Shown here: positions 23,938-31,580 of the stretch, piece by piece
Position numbering within the stretch: position 1 is the stretch's first letter
How the letters are laid out: each line of letters starts with the position of its first letter
NCBI GenBank assembly: GCA_025965275.1
Contig: JAOPXG010000202.1
Coordinates: 1-35,799, forward strand
Direction of reading: 5' to 3'
From: Nocardioides sp.
Lineage (GTDB): Bacteria; Actinomycetota; Actinomycetes; Propionibacteriales; Nocardioidaceae
DNA length: 35,799 nt
Program-made: the position numbers and the translations under genes
Notes under the pieces: generated by a model
Databases searched by the model: none
What the model saw: the letters and a program-made list of their open reading frames with translations, nothing else
What the model was told of the DNA's origin: nothing

Positions 23938-24312
23938 CTAGGCTGCGGCCTCCTTGCGGTGCCCGACGAGCACCACGCCCTCGACGATCCGGACGTCGTA
24001 CGCCGGGATCGACACGTGGTCGTCGTCCAGGCACCTGCCGCTACGCAGGTCGAAGGCGTGTTTGTGACTCGGTGACGCGACGAAGGGGACCCCACCCCGG
24101 GTCCCGACGATCCCGCGGGCGATGACCGACGCCTTCGCGAACGGGTCGTGGTTGCCCAGCGCGTAGACCTGGTCGCCCTGGGTGCGGAAGATCGCGATCG
24201 CCTGCCCGTGCACCAGTGCCGTCGCCCCGCGCTCGACCGCGAGCTCGGCGACCCGACAGACGGGCTGCCACTCCTCGGTGCTGCTGCCCCGCGCGCCCGC
24301 CGGCGGTGTCAT
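23938..24312 (-). CDS. nirD: NirD-type small subunit of assimilatory nitrite reductase (orphan)
   Basis: A 124-residue Rieske-fold protein of the NirD type: WQPVCRVAELAVERGATALV, then IAIFRTQGDQVYALGNHDPF and SPSHKHAFDLRSGRCLDD. It lacks the Cys-x-His pairs that hold a Rieske cluster, as NirD proteins do. NirD normally works with the large siroheme subunit NirB, which is not next to it here, so it is an orphan within the window. The start ATG 24312 has GGAG eight bases upstream. It overlaps (ATGA) the end of an 11-residue leader ORF that has a much stronger ribosome site. A GlnR-like half site lies upstream. Confidence 0.85.
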   Translation of the reverse strand: MTPPAGARGSSTEEWQPVCRVAELAVERGATALVHGQAIAIFRTQGDQVYALGNHDPFAKASVIARGIVGTRGGVPFVASPSHKHAFDLRSGRCLDDDHVSIPAYDVRIVEGVVLVGHRKEAAA

Positions 24313-24344
24313 GGGCGTGGCTCCACCGGCGCCACAGGTGCCAT
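24309..24344 (-). CDS. Proline-rich leader micro-ORF before nirD
   Basis: MAPVAPVEPRP (11 residues) is preceded by the strong ribosome site AGGAAGGGGG at good spacing. It ends in a TGA that overlaps the nirD ATG. A possible -10 (TACGTT, 24374-24369) puts the transcript start about 18 bases before it. Four of its eleven residues are proline, and its last residues are a P-R-P series that could slow ribosomes. It could be a control leader or the remnant of a lost upstream gene end; the sequence does not decide. Confidence 0.4.
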   Translation of the reverse strand: MAPVAPVEPRP

Positions 24345-24405
24345 CGAGGCCCCCTTCCTGGTCCGACGAACGTAGGGCCGCGGTGTTGAGAGCCTGTTTC
24401 GTCGT

Positions 24406-24421
24406 GTAACAACCGTGAAAA
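24406..24421. promoter_or_regulatory. GlnR-like site upstream of nirD
   Basis: GTAAC-aaccgt-GAAAA resembles the a/b half-site pair of GlnR (GTnAC-n6-GAAAC), with the last base changed. GlnR controls nitrogen genes, including nitrite reductase, in actinobacteria. The site lies about 40-60 bases upstream of the predicted nirD transcript start and also near the ispD -10 (24441). A second half-site pair was not seen. Confidence 0.3.
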
Positions 24422-24440
24422 CCATTCCGGGAGACCGCTC

Positions 24441-24446
24441 TAGACT
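24441..24446 (+). promoter_or_regulatory. -10 box of the leaderless ispD promoter
   Basis: TAGACT ends seven bases before GTG 24453. There is no ribosome site between them, so the mRNA should begin at the start codon. Confidence 0.55.
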
Positions 24447-24452
24447 CCGGGC

Positions 24453-25124
24453 GTGCCCGCCGCCGTCGTCATCCTCGCCGCCGGCTCCGGCACGCGCGTC
24501 GGGGCCGGCACCAACAAGGTCCTGCTCCCGCTCGGCGACGCCCCGGTGCTCGCCTGGTCGGTGCGCGACGCGCTCGCGCTCCCCGACGTACGGCGGGTCC
24601 TCGTCGTGGTCCGCCCTGGCGAGCAGGACCTGGTCGCGGCGGCCCTCGTGCCACACCTCGGCGACCGGGAGGTGGGCGTCGTCGACGGCGGCGCCACCCG
24701 GCACGGCTCGGAGTGGAACGCGCTGCGTGCCCTGGCTCCCGAGATCAGGTCCGGCGAGATCGACGTGGTCGCGATCCACGACGGTGCCCGCCCGCTCGCC
24801 GGCCGGGAGCTGTTCGCGCGCACCATCGAGACGGCCCGGGAGCACGGCGGCGCGATCCCCGTGGTCCACCTCCCCGGCCTGGTCGCGCTCGACGGGCGGC
24901 GGTTGCCGGCCGAGCTCGACGGCGTGCAGACCCCGCAGGCCTTCCGCGCGCCCGAGCTGCTCGCGGCGTACACCCGGGCCGACGCCGACGGCTTCGACGG
25001 CACCGACACCGCCGCCTGCCTGGCCCGCTACACGGACCTGGCGGTCGCGGCCGTGCCCAGCACGCCGCGGAACCTCAAGATCACGTTCGCCGAGGACCTG
25101 GAGCTGGTCAACCGCCTGCAGTGA
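24453..25124 (+). CDS. ispD: IspD-type MEP cytidylyltransferase with a shortened interface arm
   Basis: A 223-residue nucleotidyltransferase. It carries the CTP-binding loop [20 protein letters not shown] (residues 8-27), [21 protein letters not shown] (D110, R113), QTPQ (159-162) and the C-terminal [14 protein letters not shown] (K209). Its role would be CTP + MEP to CDP-ME. However, the segment between I135 and T160 is about eight residues shorter than in E. coli IspD. It lacks the PVxDTxK...TVDR arm that reaches into the partner subunit's MEP site. The convergent gene (overlap 17 bases) encodes an IspD relative with exactly that arm. Start GTG 24453 is leaderless by promoter spacing. Confidence 0.88.
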   Translation: MPAAVVILAAGSGTRVGAGTNKVLLPLGDAPVLAWSVRDALALPDVRRVLVVVRPGEQDLVAAALVPHLGDREVGVVDGGATRHGSEWNALRALAPEIRSGEIDVVAIHDGARPLAGRELFARTIETAREHGGAIPVVHLPGLVALDGRRLPAELDGVQTPQAFRAPELLAAYTRADADGFDGTDTAACLARYTDLAVAAVPSTPRNLKITFAEDLELVNRLQ

Positions 25125-25674
25125 GTGCCTCGAGCACCCGCACGTCGTCCACCGAGCCGACCCGACGGCCCTCGGGCGGTGCCTCGACGAGCTCCACCGG
25201 GAAGCGGCTGCGCAGCGCCGCCACGAGCTCGACGAAGTCGTACGACGGCAGTCCGTCGAGGGCGGCGACGACCGCCGGTGGCAGCACTACCGGGGAGGCG
25301 ACCGCGACGAGCGACGCCCGGTCCACGGTCTCGCCGACCAGCCCGTCGGCCACGGCCTTCACCGTGTCGGTCACCGGCCGGACCCCGACGACGACGCACG
25401 CGTGGTCGAGGGCCCGCACGACGCAGGCCGCGATGAAGTCCGGGGGCGTCATCGGGCAGAGCGCGTCGTGCAGCACGAACGGCTCCTCCGCCTCGACCAG
25501 CGCCTCCCAGGGGGTGCCGGTGTCGACCGGCGTCACCCCGGCCGCCCCGAGCGCCCAGGCGGCGCAGGCGACCAGTCCCTCCCCGTGGATCAGCTCGAAC
25601 GGCAAGGTCCCGCGGTCCTGCTCGACCACCGAACCGAGCGCGGGTGGTGCCTCGTCCTCGTCGCCGTAGTCCAC
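25108..25674 (-). CDS. Degenerate IspD paralogue lacking the nucleotide-binding loop
   Basis: A 188-residue protein that aligns with the middle and end of actinobacterial IspD. It has [14 protein letters not shown] (H69, D70; the Arg of HDAARP is Cys73), [11 protein letters not shown] (D103, T104, K106), ETVDRASL (R119), then ASPVVLP where QTPQ should be, and a C-terminal [11 protein letters not shown] aligned with KITxxxDL. The LAAGxGxR loop is absent, so it cannot bind CTP in the usual way. The frame is open with normal codon use, so it does not look like a fresh pseudogene. GTG 25674 lies one base after the start predicted from -10 TAGGGT (25687-25682). It has the position and strand of the standard carD-linked ispD. 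It may be a partner subunit of the convergent IspD. Confidence 0.72.
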   Translation of the reverse strand: MDYGDEDEAPPALGSVVEQDRGTLPFELIHGEGLVACAAWALGAAGVTPVDTGTPWEALVEAEEPFVLHDALCPMTPPDFIAACVVRALDHACVVVGVRPVTDTVKAVADGLVGETVDRASLVAVASPVVLPPAVVAALDGLPSYDFVELVAALRSRFPVELVEAPPEGRRVGSVDDVRVLEALTAGG

Positions 25675-25699
25675 GGGTCCGACCCTACGTGGAAATGCA

Positions 25700-25729
25700 C
25701 GAGGCCCCCGGATCGCTCCGGGGACCTCG
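25700..25729 (-). terminator. Hairpin terminator downstream of carD
   Basis: Arms 25700-25712 (cgaggcccccgga) and 25717-25729 (tccggggacctcg) pair over 13 positions with one mismatch around a tcgc loop. It begins 25 bases past the carD stop and precedes the -10 of the IspD-like gene. The following minus-strand bases (GTGCATTTCC) give only a weak T-tract. Confidence 0.65.
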
Positions 25730-25753
25730 CGGGTGTCGGTGGATCTCAGTCGC

Positions 25754-26239
25754 TCAGGAAGCGAGGACCTCGTCGAGGATGGCCTCAGCCTTGTCCTCGT
25801 TGGTGTGCTCGGCCAGCGCCAGCTCGGAGACGAGGATCTGGCGGGCCTTCGCCAGCATCCGCTTCTCGCCGGCGGACAGACCCCGGTCACGCTCGCGGCG
25901 CCACAGGTCGCGGACGACCTCGGCCACCTTCATGACGTCGCCACTGTGCAGCTTCTCGAGGTTGGCCTTGTAACGGCGCGACCAGTTGGTCGGCTCCTCC
26001 ACGTGCGCGGCACGGAGGACGTCGAACACGCGGTCGAGGCCTTCCTTGTCGACGACGTCGCGAACCCCGACCAGATCGAGGTTGCAAGCGGGCACTCGGA
26101 CTACCAGGTCCTGCTGGGCGACGATTCGCAGCACGAGGTACTGCCGGTCCTCTCCCTTGATGGTCCGCATCTCGATGTCTTCGATGACAGCGGCTCCGTG
26201 ATTCGGGTAAACAACCGTTTCGCCGACGGTGAAAGTCAT
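25754..26239 (-). CDS. carD: CarD-family RNA polymerase-binding transcription regulator
   Basis: A 161-residue global regulator that binds the RNA polymerase beta subunit and stabilises open promoter complexes, mainly at rRNA promoters. The N-terminal RNAP-interaction (Tudor-like) domain begins [20 protein letters not shown], with [16 protein letters not shown] at its end. The C-terminal helical DNA-contact domain contains [40 protein letters not shown] and [19 protein letters not shown] 26239 follows a strong AGGAAGGGG site, with a -10 TAGAAT (26272-26267) upstream. In related genomes ispD and ispF lie immediately downstream; here a degenerate IspD relative does. Confidence 0.96.
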   Translation of the reverse strand: MTFTVGETVVYPNHGAAVIEDIEMRTIKGEDRQYLVLRIVAQQDLVVRVPACNLDLVGVRDVVDKEGLDRVFDVLRAAHVEEPTNWSRRYKANLEKLHSGDVMKVAEVVRDLWRRERDRGLSAGEKRMLAKARQILVSELALAEHTNEDKAEAILDEVLAS

Positions 26240-26266
26240 ATGTCAGGTACCCCTTCCTAGGAGTCC

Positions 26267-26272
26267 ATTCTA
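26267..26272 (-). promoter_or_regulatory. -10 box of the carD promoter
   Basis: TAGAAT on the minus strand is preceded by GTGT and predicts a transcript start near 26260, about 20 bases before the carD ATG. The leader carries AGGAAGGGG. No clear -35 was seen. The rest of the divergent 26240-26440 spacer shows only a GATACT (26428-26433) close to the start of the prenyltransferase gene. Confidence 0.45.
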
Positions 26273-26440
26273 ACACGCGTTCGAAGCGGCCTCCCCGACG
26301 TTTGCGCAGGTCAGGGGCACTATGCAGGCTTGACAGAATCCCATGTCGTGTGGTGGCGGACCCCCGTGGGGCCGTCGGCGCGACCCACCGGTCCCGCCGA
26401 ATGCCCGCCCCGGCGAGGTGTCTGACTGATACTGCGGGGT

Positions 26441-27292
26441 ATGTCGCCGACCCTGCGCCGCCACAAGAAACCGGATGTCGGCGGGACTTCTCCCACGCCG
26501 TCCGCCGAGGTGGCAGCAGAGCCGTCGCCCGAGCCGGTTGCGGCAGCCCCGGTCACGACCCGCCCGCGGCCCGAGCGGCGCCGTACCCTCGCCCACACGA
26601 CCCCGGTCCTCCTGCTGCGTGCGGCACACCCGCGGCAGGCGCTGATCACGGCGGTCGGCCTCGCCGTCGCGGCCGCGCTCAGCGGTCGCGAGGGCCGCGA
26701 GGTGGCGCTGGTGTTCGTCACCGTGCTCGTGGGCCAGGCGATCCTGGGCTGGCACAACGACCTGATGGACCGGCGCCGCGACGAGCGCCGGCTGCCGAGC
26801 GGCAAGCCGATCGCCGACGGCTACCTCGACCCGGGCACCGCGTGGTTCGCGCTCATCTGCGGAGTGCTGCTCGTCGTGCCGCTGGCGGTCTCGAACGGCG
26901 TCACCGCGGGCTGTCTCTACCTCGCCTCGCTGGGCATCGGCCTGGTCGGCAACGTGGTGCTCCGTCGCGGCCTGCTGTCATGGGTGACCTGGGCGGCGGC
27001 GTTCGCGCTCTACCCGGCGTTCCTGTCGTACGGCGGGTGGGGCGGCGAGGCGACCGGCAACCCGCCGCAGGTCGCCATGGTGGTGCTGGCCGCGCTCCTC
27101 GGCGTCGGCGTGCACGTCCTGAGCGCGCTGCCGGGCCTGGTGGCCGACCACGAGGACGGCCACCGGCACCTGCCGCTGCGCCTCGCGCTGAAGATCGGCG
27201 CGACCCGGCTGCTGGTGCTCGCGCTCGCCTGGACCGTGCTCGACGTGGTCGGCCTGCTGGTGGTCGGGAACGCGGTCGGCCTGAGCAGATGA
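26441..27292 (+). CDS. UbiA-family prenyltransferase
   Basis: A 283-residue integral membrane enzyme. A cytoplasmic Pro/Ala-rich N-terminus (about 1-50) is followed by seven or so helices. The first aspartate motif is GWHNDLMDRRRDERRLPSGK (NDxxD...), which binds the Mg-diphosphate of a prenyl donor, and the second is LVADHEDGHRHLPL. The aromatic or other acceptor is not clear; menaquinone-, chlorophyll- or archaeol-type relatives share these motifs. ATG 26441 lies next to the start predicted from GATACT (26428-26433). It is divergent from carD and followed by a lipoprotein gene with its own promoter. Confidence 0.85.
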   Translation: MSPTLRRHKKPDVGGTSPTPSAEVAAEPSPEPVAAAPVTTRPRPERRRTLAHTTPVLLLRAAHPRQALITAVGLAVAAALSGREGREVALVFVTVLVGQAILGWHNDLMDRRRDERRLPSGKPIADGYLDPGTAWFALICGVLLVVPLAVSNGVTAGCLYLASLGIGLVGNVVLRRGLLSWVTWAAAFALYPAFLSYGGWGGEATGNPPQVAMVVLAALLGVGVHVLSALPGLVADHEDGHRHLPLRLALKIGATRLLVLALAWTVLDVVGLLVVGNAVGLSR

Positions 27293-27382
27293 TCCACCCC
27301 TCCGGGGGTGCTCCGGCGCCCCGACGGTGACCGCTAGGCTGTGGGCGCCACCTGCCGCAGACGACTCGTGAAGGCCATCAAG

Positions 27383-27928
27383 ATGCAGCTCCGCCCGTCC
27401 GCTCGCTTGCTCGCCGCCGTGGGAGCCGTCGTGCTCGCGACCACGCTCTCCTCGTGCGGCTTCGGCTACGCGACCGACCGCGACTACACGCCCGGCAACG
27501 GCGCCAACGACCGCGACGCCTCCGTCGACGTGCTCAACGCGGTGATCGTCTCCGCCCAGGAGGGCTCGGGCACCTTCATCGCGTCCTTCGCCAACAACTC
27601 GACCGACAAGCCGGCGACCGTCGAGTCGCTCGCCGGTGCCGGCGACGACAGTGCGCTCAAGGTCGCCGACTTCGACCCGATCGAGATCGGCCCCGGCGCG
27701 CTGGTCAACCTCGCGACCGAGGGCGGGATCGCGGTGACCGGCGACCTCGAGGCCGGCGACTTCGTGAACCTCACGATCACCTTCGGCGACGGGGAGTCCG
27801 TGGACATGCAGGTCCCGGCCGTCGACGACTGCGGTCCCTACGACGGCCTCGACACGTCCGCGTCCGACGGGGCGACGCCTTCCGGCGACGACCAGTGCGA
27901 CCAGACCGGCGCACCCGAGCAGGAGTGA
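27383..27928 (+). CDS. Small lipoprotein of unknown function
   Basis: A 181-residue lipoprotein. The signal peptide [20 protein letters not shown] ends in the lipobox LSSC (Cys at about 24). An extracellular domain (about 45-150) follows with alternating hydrophobic residues suggesting an immunoglobulin-like beta sandwich ([20 protein letters not shown]), then an acidic Asp-rich tail. ATG 27383 is chosen because GAAGG lies eight bases upstream; GTG 27368 is possible. A -10 TAGGCT (27335-27340) predicts a 36-base leader. It ends two bases before gpmA and is co-transcribed with it. Unnamed proteins of this shape are common in actinobacteria. Confidence 0.8.
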   Translation: MQLRPSARLLAAVGAVVLATTLSSCGFGYATDRDYTPGNGANDRDASVDVLNAVIVSAQEGSGTFIASFANNSTDKPATVESLAGAGDDSALKVADFDPIEIGPGALVNLATEGGIAVTGDLEAGDFVNLTITFGDGESVDMQVPAVDDCGPYDGLDTSASDGATPSGDDQCDQTGAPEQE

Positions 27929-27930
27929 CC

Positions 27931-28674
27931 ATGTCCCACACGCTCGTCCTGCTCCGCCACGGCGAGAGCGAGTGGAACGCCAAGAACCTCTTCACCGGCT
28001 GGGTCGACGTCGCCCTCACCGACAAGGGCCGGGCCGAGGCGACCCGCGGCGGCCAGCTGCTGCGCGAGGCCGGCGTGCTCCCCGACGTCGTACACACCTC
28101 GGTCCAGCGCCGGGCGATCAACACGGCGTGCCTCGCCCTCGACGAGGCCGACCGCCACTGGATCCCCGTCCACCGGTCGTGGCGGCTCAACGAGCGCCAC
28201 TACGGCGCGCTGCAGGGCAAGGACAAGAAGCAGACGCTCGAGCAGTACGGCGAGGAGCAGTTCATGCTCTGGCGGCGCTCGTTCGACGTGCCCCCGCCGC
28301 CGCTCGACGACGACTCGGAGTTCTCCCAGGTCGGAGACCCGCGCTACGCCGACCTCGGCGACGAGATGCCCCGCACCGAGTGCCTCAAGGACGTCATCGC
28401 GCGGATGCTGCCCTACTGGGAGTCCGGCATCGTGCCCGACCTGCGCTCGGGCAAGACGGTGCTGATCGCCGCCCACGGCAACAGCCTGCGCGCGATCGTG
28501 AAGCACCTCGACGGGATCAGCGACGAGGACATCGCCGGCCTGAACATCCCGACCGGCATGCCGCTGGTCTACGAGCTCGACGACACGATGGCCCCCACCG
28601 TCAAGGGCGGCCGCTACCTCGACCCCGAGGCTGCTGCCGAGGCCGCGGCCGCCGTCGCCAACCAAGGGCGCTGA
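27931..28674 (+). CDS. gpmA: 2,3-bisphosphoglycerate-dependent phosphoglycerate mutase
   Basis: A 247-residue glycolytic/gluconeogenic enzyme interconverting 3- and 2-phosphoglycerate. It has the phospho-histidine motif [20 protein letters not shown], then [18 protein letters not shown], the catalytic Glu region [15 protein letters not shown], and the second catalytic His in [19 protein letters not shown]. Length fits the dPGM family. AGGAG lies six bases before ATG 27931. The gene follows a lipoprotein gene by two bases and is close to senX3-regX3, as gpm1 is in mycobacteria, but phoU is inserted between them on the other strand. Confidence 0.96.
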   Translation: MSHTLVLLRHGESEWNAKNLFTGWVDVALTDKGRAEATRGGQLLREAGVLPDVVHTSVQRRAINTACLALDEADRHWIPVHRSWRLNERHYGALQGKDKKQTLEQYGEEQFMLWRRSFDVPPPPLDDDSEFSQVGDPRYADLGDEMPRTECLKDVIARMLPYWESGIVPDLRSGKTVLIAAHGNSLRAIVKHLDGISDEDIAGLNIPTGMPLVYELDDTMAPTVKGGRYLDPEAAAEAAAAVANQGR

Positions 28675-28681
28675 GCAGGAG

Positions 28682-28704
28682 CGAGCGAGGCACGAGCTCG
28701 CTCG
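28682..28704 (+). terminator. Hairpin downstream of gpmA
   Basis: Arms cgagcgag (28682-28689) and ctcgctcg (28697-28704) pair perfectly around a seven-base loop, starting eight bases after the gpmA stop. There is no T-tract, so this is a candidate only. Confidence 0.45.
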
Positions 28705-28713
28705 GTGGGCACA

Positions 28714-28878
28714 GGGATATCGAGCAACCCCCGCGACCTAGGAACGAGGTCGCGACGGGCGTGTCGAGATCCGGTGACCCGAGCATCGCGAACGATCGAG
28801 ATCCCTGCTGGCCAACCGTAGTAGCACGGCCTTCAGGGATCTCGACGACGCTCGCTGGCGCTCGCTGCTCGACCGGCG
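28714..28878. repeat. Dispersed intergenic repeat, copy B (two inverted arms)
   Basis: The first arm (28714-28772) carries 'atcgagcaac', 'cgcgacc', 'gaggtcgcgacgggc' and 'gtgtcgagatcc', in the order of copies A and C. The second arm (28836-28878), 'gggatctcgacgacgctcg' to 'ctgctcgaccggcg', is inverted at the outer ends. Inside it a perfect 11-base inverted pair, CGAGATCCCTG (28797-28807) and its complement (28834-28844), can form a hairpin. It occupies most of the 208-base space between the convergent gpmA and phoU genes. Confidence 0.65.
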
Positions 28879-28882
28879 AGAG

Positions 28883-29542
28883 CTAGCGGTCGTTGCTGTA
28901 AGCCGGGTTCTCGCCGGTGACGACGAAGATGACCCGGTTGGCGACCGAGACGGCGTGGTCGGCGATCCGCTCGTAGTAGCGGCCCAGCAGAGCCACGTCG
29001 ACCGCGGCCTCGACGCCGTGGTCCCAGTCGGCGGAGAGCAGCTCGGCGAAGCTGGTGCGGCGCAGCTGGTCCATCTCCTCGTCGGCGCTCACGAGCGCGA
29101 GCGCCTCGTCGATGTCGCGGTCCTTGATGATCGTCGAGACCCGGACCACCATCTCCTCGGCCACCTCGGCCATCCGCTCGATGGTCGGGCGGATCGCATC
29201 CGGGACGGCGAGGTTGGGCACCCGCAGCCGGGCGATCTTGGCGACGTGCACGGAGAGGTCGCCCATCCGCTCCAGCTCGCTGACCATGCGGAGCGCGGCG
29301 ACGACGGTGCGCAGGTCGCTGGCGACCGGCTGCTGCAGCGAGAGCAGCAGGAACGCCGAGTCCTCGACCCGCTCCCGGGCGCGGTCGATGTCGGCGTCCG
29401 CGCTGATCACCTTCTCGGCGATCCCGGCGTCGCCGGTCAGCAGCGCCTCGGTCGCGAGCCGGACGGCGGTCTCGACGCTGCCGCAGATGTCGGCAAGGTC
29501 GTGGAACATGGAGTCGAGCTGTTCATGGAAGGCCTCACGCAT
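28883..29542 (-). CDS. phoU: Phosphate-signalling regulator PhoU
   Basis: A 219-residue all-helical protein with two PhoU repeats. The first is MREAFHEQLDSMFHDLADIC through DLRTVVAALRMVSELERMGD, and the second runs to ADHAVSVANRV near the end. The acidic E-x-x-x-D metal-binding signatures are present (ELERMGDLSVHVAKIA; YYERIADHAVSVANRV). PhoU damps the phosphate two-component system when the Pst transporter senses ample phosphate. ATG 29542 is one base inside the start predicted from -10 TAGGCT (29555-29550). It is divergent from senX3-regX3 across PHO-box-like repeats; no pst genes lie in the window. Confidence 0.95.
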   Translation of the reverse strand: MREAFHEQLDSMFHDLADICGSVETAVRLATEALLTGDAGIAEKVISADADIDRARERVEDSAFLLLSLQQPVASDLRTVVAALRMVSELERMGDLSVHVAKIARLRVPNLAVPDAIRPTIERMAEVAEEMVVRVSTIIKDRDIDEALALVSADEEMDQLRRTSFAELLSADWDHGVEAAVDVALLGRYYERIADHAVSVANRVIFVVTGENPAYSNDR

Positions 29543-29586
29543 GCGAGGGAGCCTAGGTGGGCGAGGTGACCAGCCGGGGCGAGGAC

Positions 29587-29643
29587 GTGAACGCCGAGTG
29601 AACATCCGGAAGCCGCCGCTCGCTGGGCGAACTCGCGATGAAC
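29587..29643. promoter_or_regulatory. PHO-box-like direct repeats between phoU and senX3
   Basis: GTGAAC occurs at 29587-29592 and 29598-29603, exactly 11 bases apart. Read on the minus strand this is GTTCAC-tcggc-GTTCAC, the spacing and core of actinobacterial PhoP/RegX3 boxes. A second pair with GAAC cores (gcgaac 29627, atgaac 29638), also 11 bases apart, covers the expected -35 region of senX3, whose -10 is TACGAT at 29651-29656. Autoregulation of senX3-regX3 and control of phoU by RegX3 is the natural reading. Confidence 0.6.
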
Positions 29644-29662
29644 TGGCTCGTACGATTCAGGT

Positions 29663-30808
29663 GTGGATGCGACGACGCAGGCGTTTCTCGCCGCGCTCAT
29701 CGGAGCCGTCGTCGCGGGCGGTGCGGTGCTGGCGTGGCACGTCAGCGACCGCGAGCAGCACAGCGTCGTCCCCGTCGAGGAGCCGGTCCTGCCGGCCGGT
29801 GTCGCGTCCGTCCTCTCGATCCTGCGCAGCAGCGCGGTCGTCGTCGGCGACGACGACGTCGTGCTGAAGGCCTCCGCGCCGGCGTACGCCATGGGCCTGG
29901 TGCGGGGCACGTCCCTGCTGTCCGCCGAGCTCGCCGACCTGGTGCACCAGGTGCGCCGCGACGGCCAGATCCGTGAGACCGAGCTGCTGATGGCACGGTC
30001 GGGGGTCCCGTCGCGCCACGTCACCGCCCGGGTGGCGCCGCTGGGCTCGCGCCTGGTGCTGGCGCTGGTCGAGGACCGCACCCGCGAGCGCCGGGTCGAG
30101 GCCGTACGCCGCGACTTCGTCGCCAACGTCAGCCACGAGCTGAAGACCCCCGTCGGCGCCATCCGGCTGCTGAGCGAGGCGGTGTCCGACGCCGCGGACG
30201 ATCCCGAGGCCGTCAAGCGCTTCTCCCACCGGATGCTCCTCGAGAGCGACCGGCTCTCCCGACTGGTGCAGCAGGTGATCGAGCTGTCGCGGCTGCAGGG
30301 CGACGACCCGCTCGAGGCCCCGATGCCGGTGTCGCTCGACGACGTCATCTCGGTCGCGGTCGACACCAGCGCCATCGACGCCGACTCGAAGCGGATCACG
30401 ATCGTGACCGGCGGCACCCACGGCCTCGAGGTCTTCGGCAACGAGGAGCAGGTCACCGCCGCGGTCGCCAACCTGATCGCGAACGCGGTGTCGTACTCCG
30501 AGTGCGACGCCACGGTCCTCGTCTCCACGAAGGCCGACGACGACACCGTCGAGGTCTCCGTGGTCGACCAGGGCATCGGCATCCCGCCGCAGGAGATCGA
30601 CCGGATCTTCGAGCGGTTCTACCGGGTCGACCCGGCCCGGCACCGTTCCACCGGTGGCACCGGCCTCGGCCTGTCCATCGTCAAGCACGTCGCGGCCACC
30701 CACGGCGGCGAAGTCCGAGTGTGGTCCGTGGAGGGTCAGGGGTCTACGTTCACCCTGACGCTCCCCCGATACTTCTCGGCCCGGAGCAACCAGGAGGCAG
30801 GCCGATGA
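29663..30808 (+). CDS. senX3: Sensor histidine kinase SenX3
   Basis: A 381-residue phosphate-responsive kinase. One N-terminal membrane helix (AFLAALIGAVVAGGAVLAW) is followed by a PAS-like domain (about 45-135). The phospho-acceptor motif is NVSHELKTPVGA with His158. The ATPase domain has NLIANAVSYS, DQGIGIPPQEIDRIFERFYR and GGTGLGLSIVKHV. The start GTG 29663 stands exactly seven bases after the -10 TACGAT (29651-29656), so it should be leaderless. Its stop overlaps the regX3 start (ATGA, 30805-30808). With PhoU next door and PHO-box repeats in front, it is confidently the phosphate-starvation sensor. Confidence 0.95.
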   Translation: MDATTQAFLAALIGAVVAGGAVLAWHVSDREQHSVVPVEEPVLPAGVASVLSILRSSAVVVGDDDVVLKASAPAYAMGLVRGTSLLSAELADLVHQVRRDGQIRETELLMARSGVPSRHVTARVAPLGSRLVLALVEDRTRERRVEAVRRDFVANVSHELKTPVGAIRLLSEAVSDAADDPEAVKRFSHRMLLESDRLSRLVQQVIELSRLQGDDPLEAPMPVSLDDVISVAVDTSAIDADSKRITIVTGGTHGLEVFGNEEQVTAAVANLIANAVSYSECDATVLVSTKADDDTVEVSVVDQGIGIPPQEIDRIFERFYRVDPARHRSTGGTGLGLSIVKHVAATHGGEVRVWSVEGQGSTFTLTLPRYFSARSNQEAGR

Positions 30809-31482
30809 CCCGCGTACTCGTCGTCGAGGACGAAGAGAGCTACAGCGACGCTCTGGCGTACATGCTGCGCAAGGAAGGGTTCGAGGTCGCGATCGCCGCG
30901 GACGGCAACGCCGCCCTCACGGAGTTCGACCGCAACGGCGCCGACATCGTGCTGCTCGACCTGATGCTGCCCGGGCTGCCGGGCACCGAGGTGTGCCGCC
31001 AGATCCGGCAGACGTCGAGCGTGCCGGTGATCATGGTGAGCGCCAAGGACGACGAGGTCGACAAGGTGGTCGGGCTCGAGTTGGGCGCCGACGACTACGT
31101 CACGAAGCCGTACTCGCCGCGTGAGCTCGTCGCCCGGATCCGCGCCGTCCTGCGTCGCGGCCAGGAGCCCGACCTCGCACCCCCGACCCTCGAGGCCGGC
31201 CCGGTGCGCATGGACGTCGAGCGGCACGTGGTGACGGTCGACGGCCAGGCCCAGCGGCTGCCGCTCAAGGAGTTCGAGCTCCTCGAGATGTTCCTGCGCA
31301 ACCCCGGTCGGGTGCTCACCCGCGGCCAGCTGATCGACCGGGTCTGGGGCTCCGACTACGTCGGCGACACCAAGACCCTCGACGTCCACGTGAAGCGGCT
31401 GCGCGCCAAGATCGAGCCCGACCCGGGCGAGCCGAAGTACCTCGTCACCGTTCGCGGGCTGGGTTACAAGTTGGACCTCTGA
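30805..31482 (+). CDS. regX3: Response regulator RegX3
   Basis: A 225-residue OmpR/PhoB-family regulator. The receiver domain has the phospho-acceptor D52 in DIVLLDLMLPGLPGTE and K101 in YVTKPYSPREL. The C-terminal winged helix reads RLPLKEFELLEMFLRNPGRV then LTRGQLIDRVWGSDYVGDTK and VDVHVKRLRAKIEPDPGEPK-type sequence. It is activated by SenX3 and binds PHO-type direct repeats. It is translationally coupled to senX3, with AGGAGG just inside the end of that gene. No obvious terminator follows before the separate promoter of the EamA gene. Confidence 0.96.
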   Translation: MTRVLVVEDEESYSDALAYMLRKEGFEVAIAADGNAALTEFDRNGADIVLLDLMLPGLPGTEVCRQIRQTSSVPVIMVSAKDDEVDKVVGLELGADDYVTKPYSPRELVARIRAVLRRGQEPDLAPPTLEAGPVRMDVERHVVTVDGQAQRLPLKEFELLEMFLRNPGRVLTRGQLIDRVWGSDYVGDTKTLDVHVKRLRAKIEPDPGEPKYLVTVRGLGYKLDL

Positions 31483-31568
31483 GGTCGTCCGGGGTGGGGC
31501 TGGCGGGACTGGCGGGAAGTCGCGCATGAAGGTCCGAAAACCGCGTGTCAGGTGTCGGCGGCGATCCC

Positions 31569-31574
31569 TAGGCT
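31569..31574 (+). promoter_or_regulatory. -10 box of the leaderless EamA-gene promoter
   Basis: TAGGCT ends seven bases before GTG 31581, and no ribosome site precedes that codon. Confidence 0.55.
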
Positions 31575-31580
31575 GACGCG

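Noticed and set aside
23938..24312. Calling the NirD protein a true Rieske iron-sulfur protein
   Set aside because: The Cys-x-His and Cys-x-x-His ligands are missing; SHKHAF replaces them, as in NirD.
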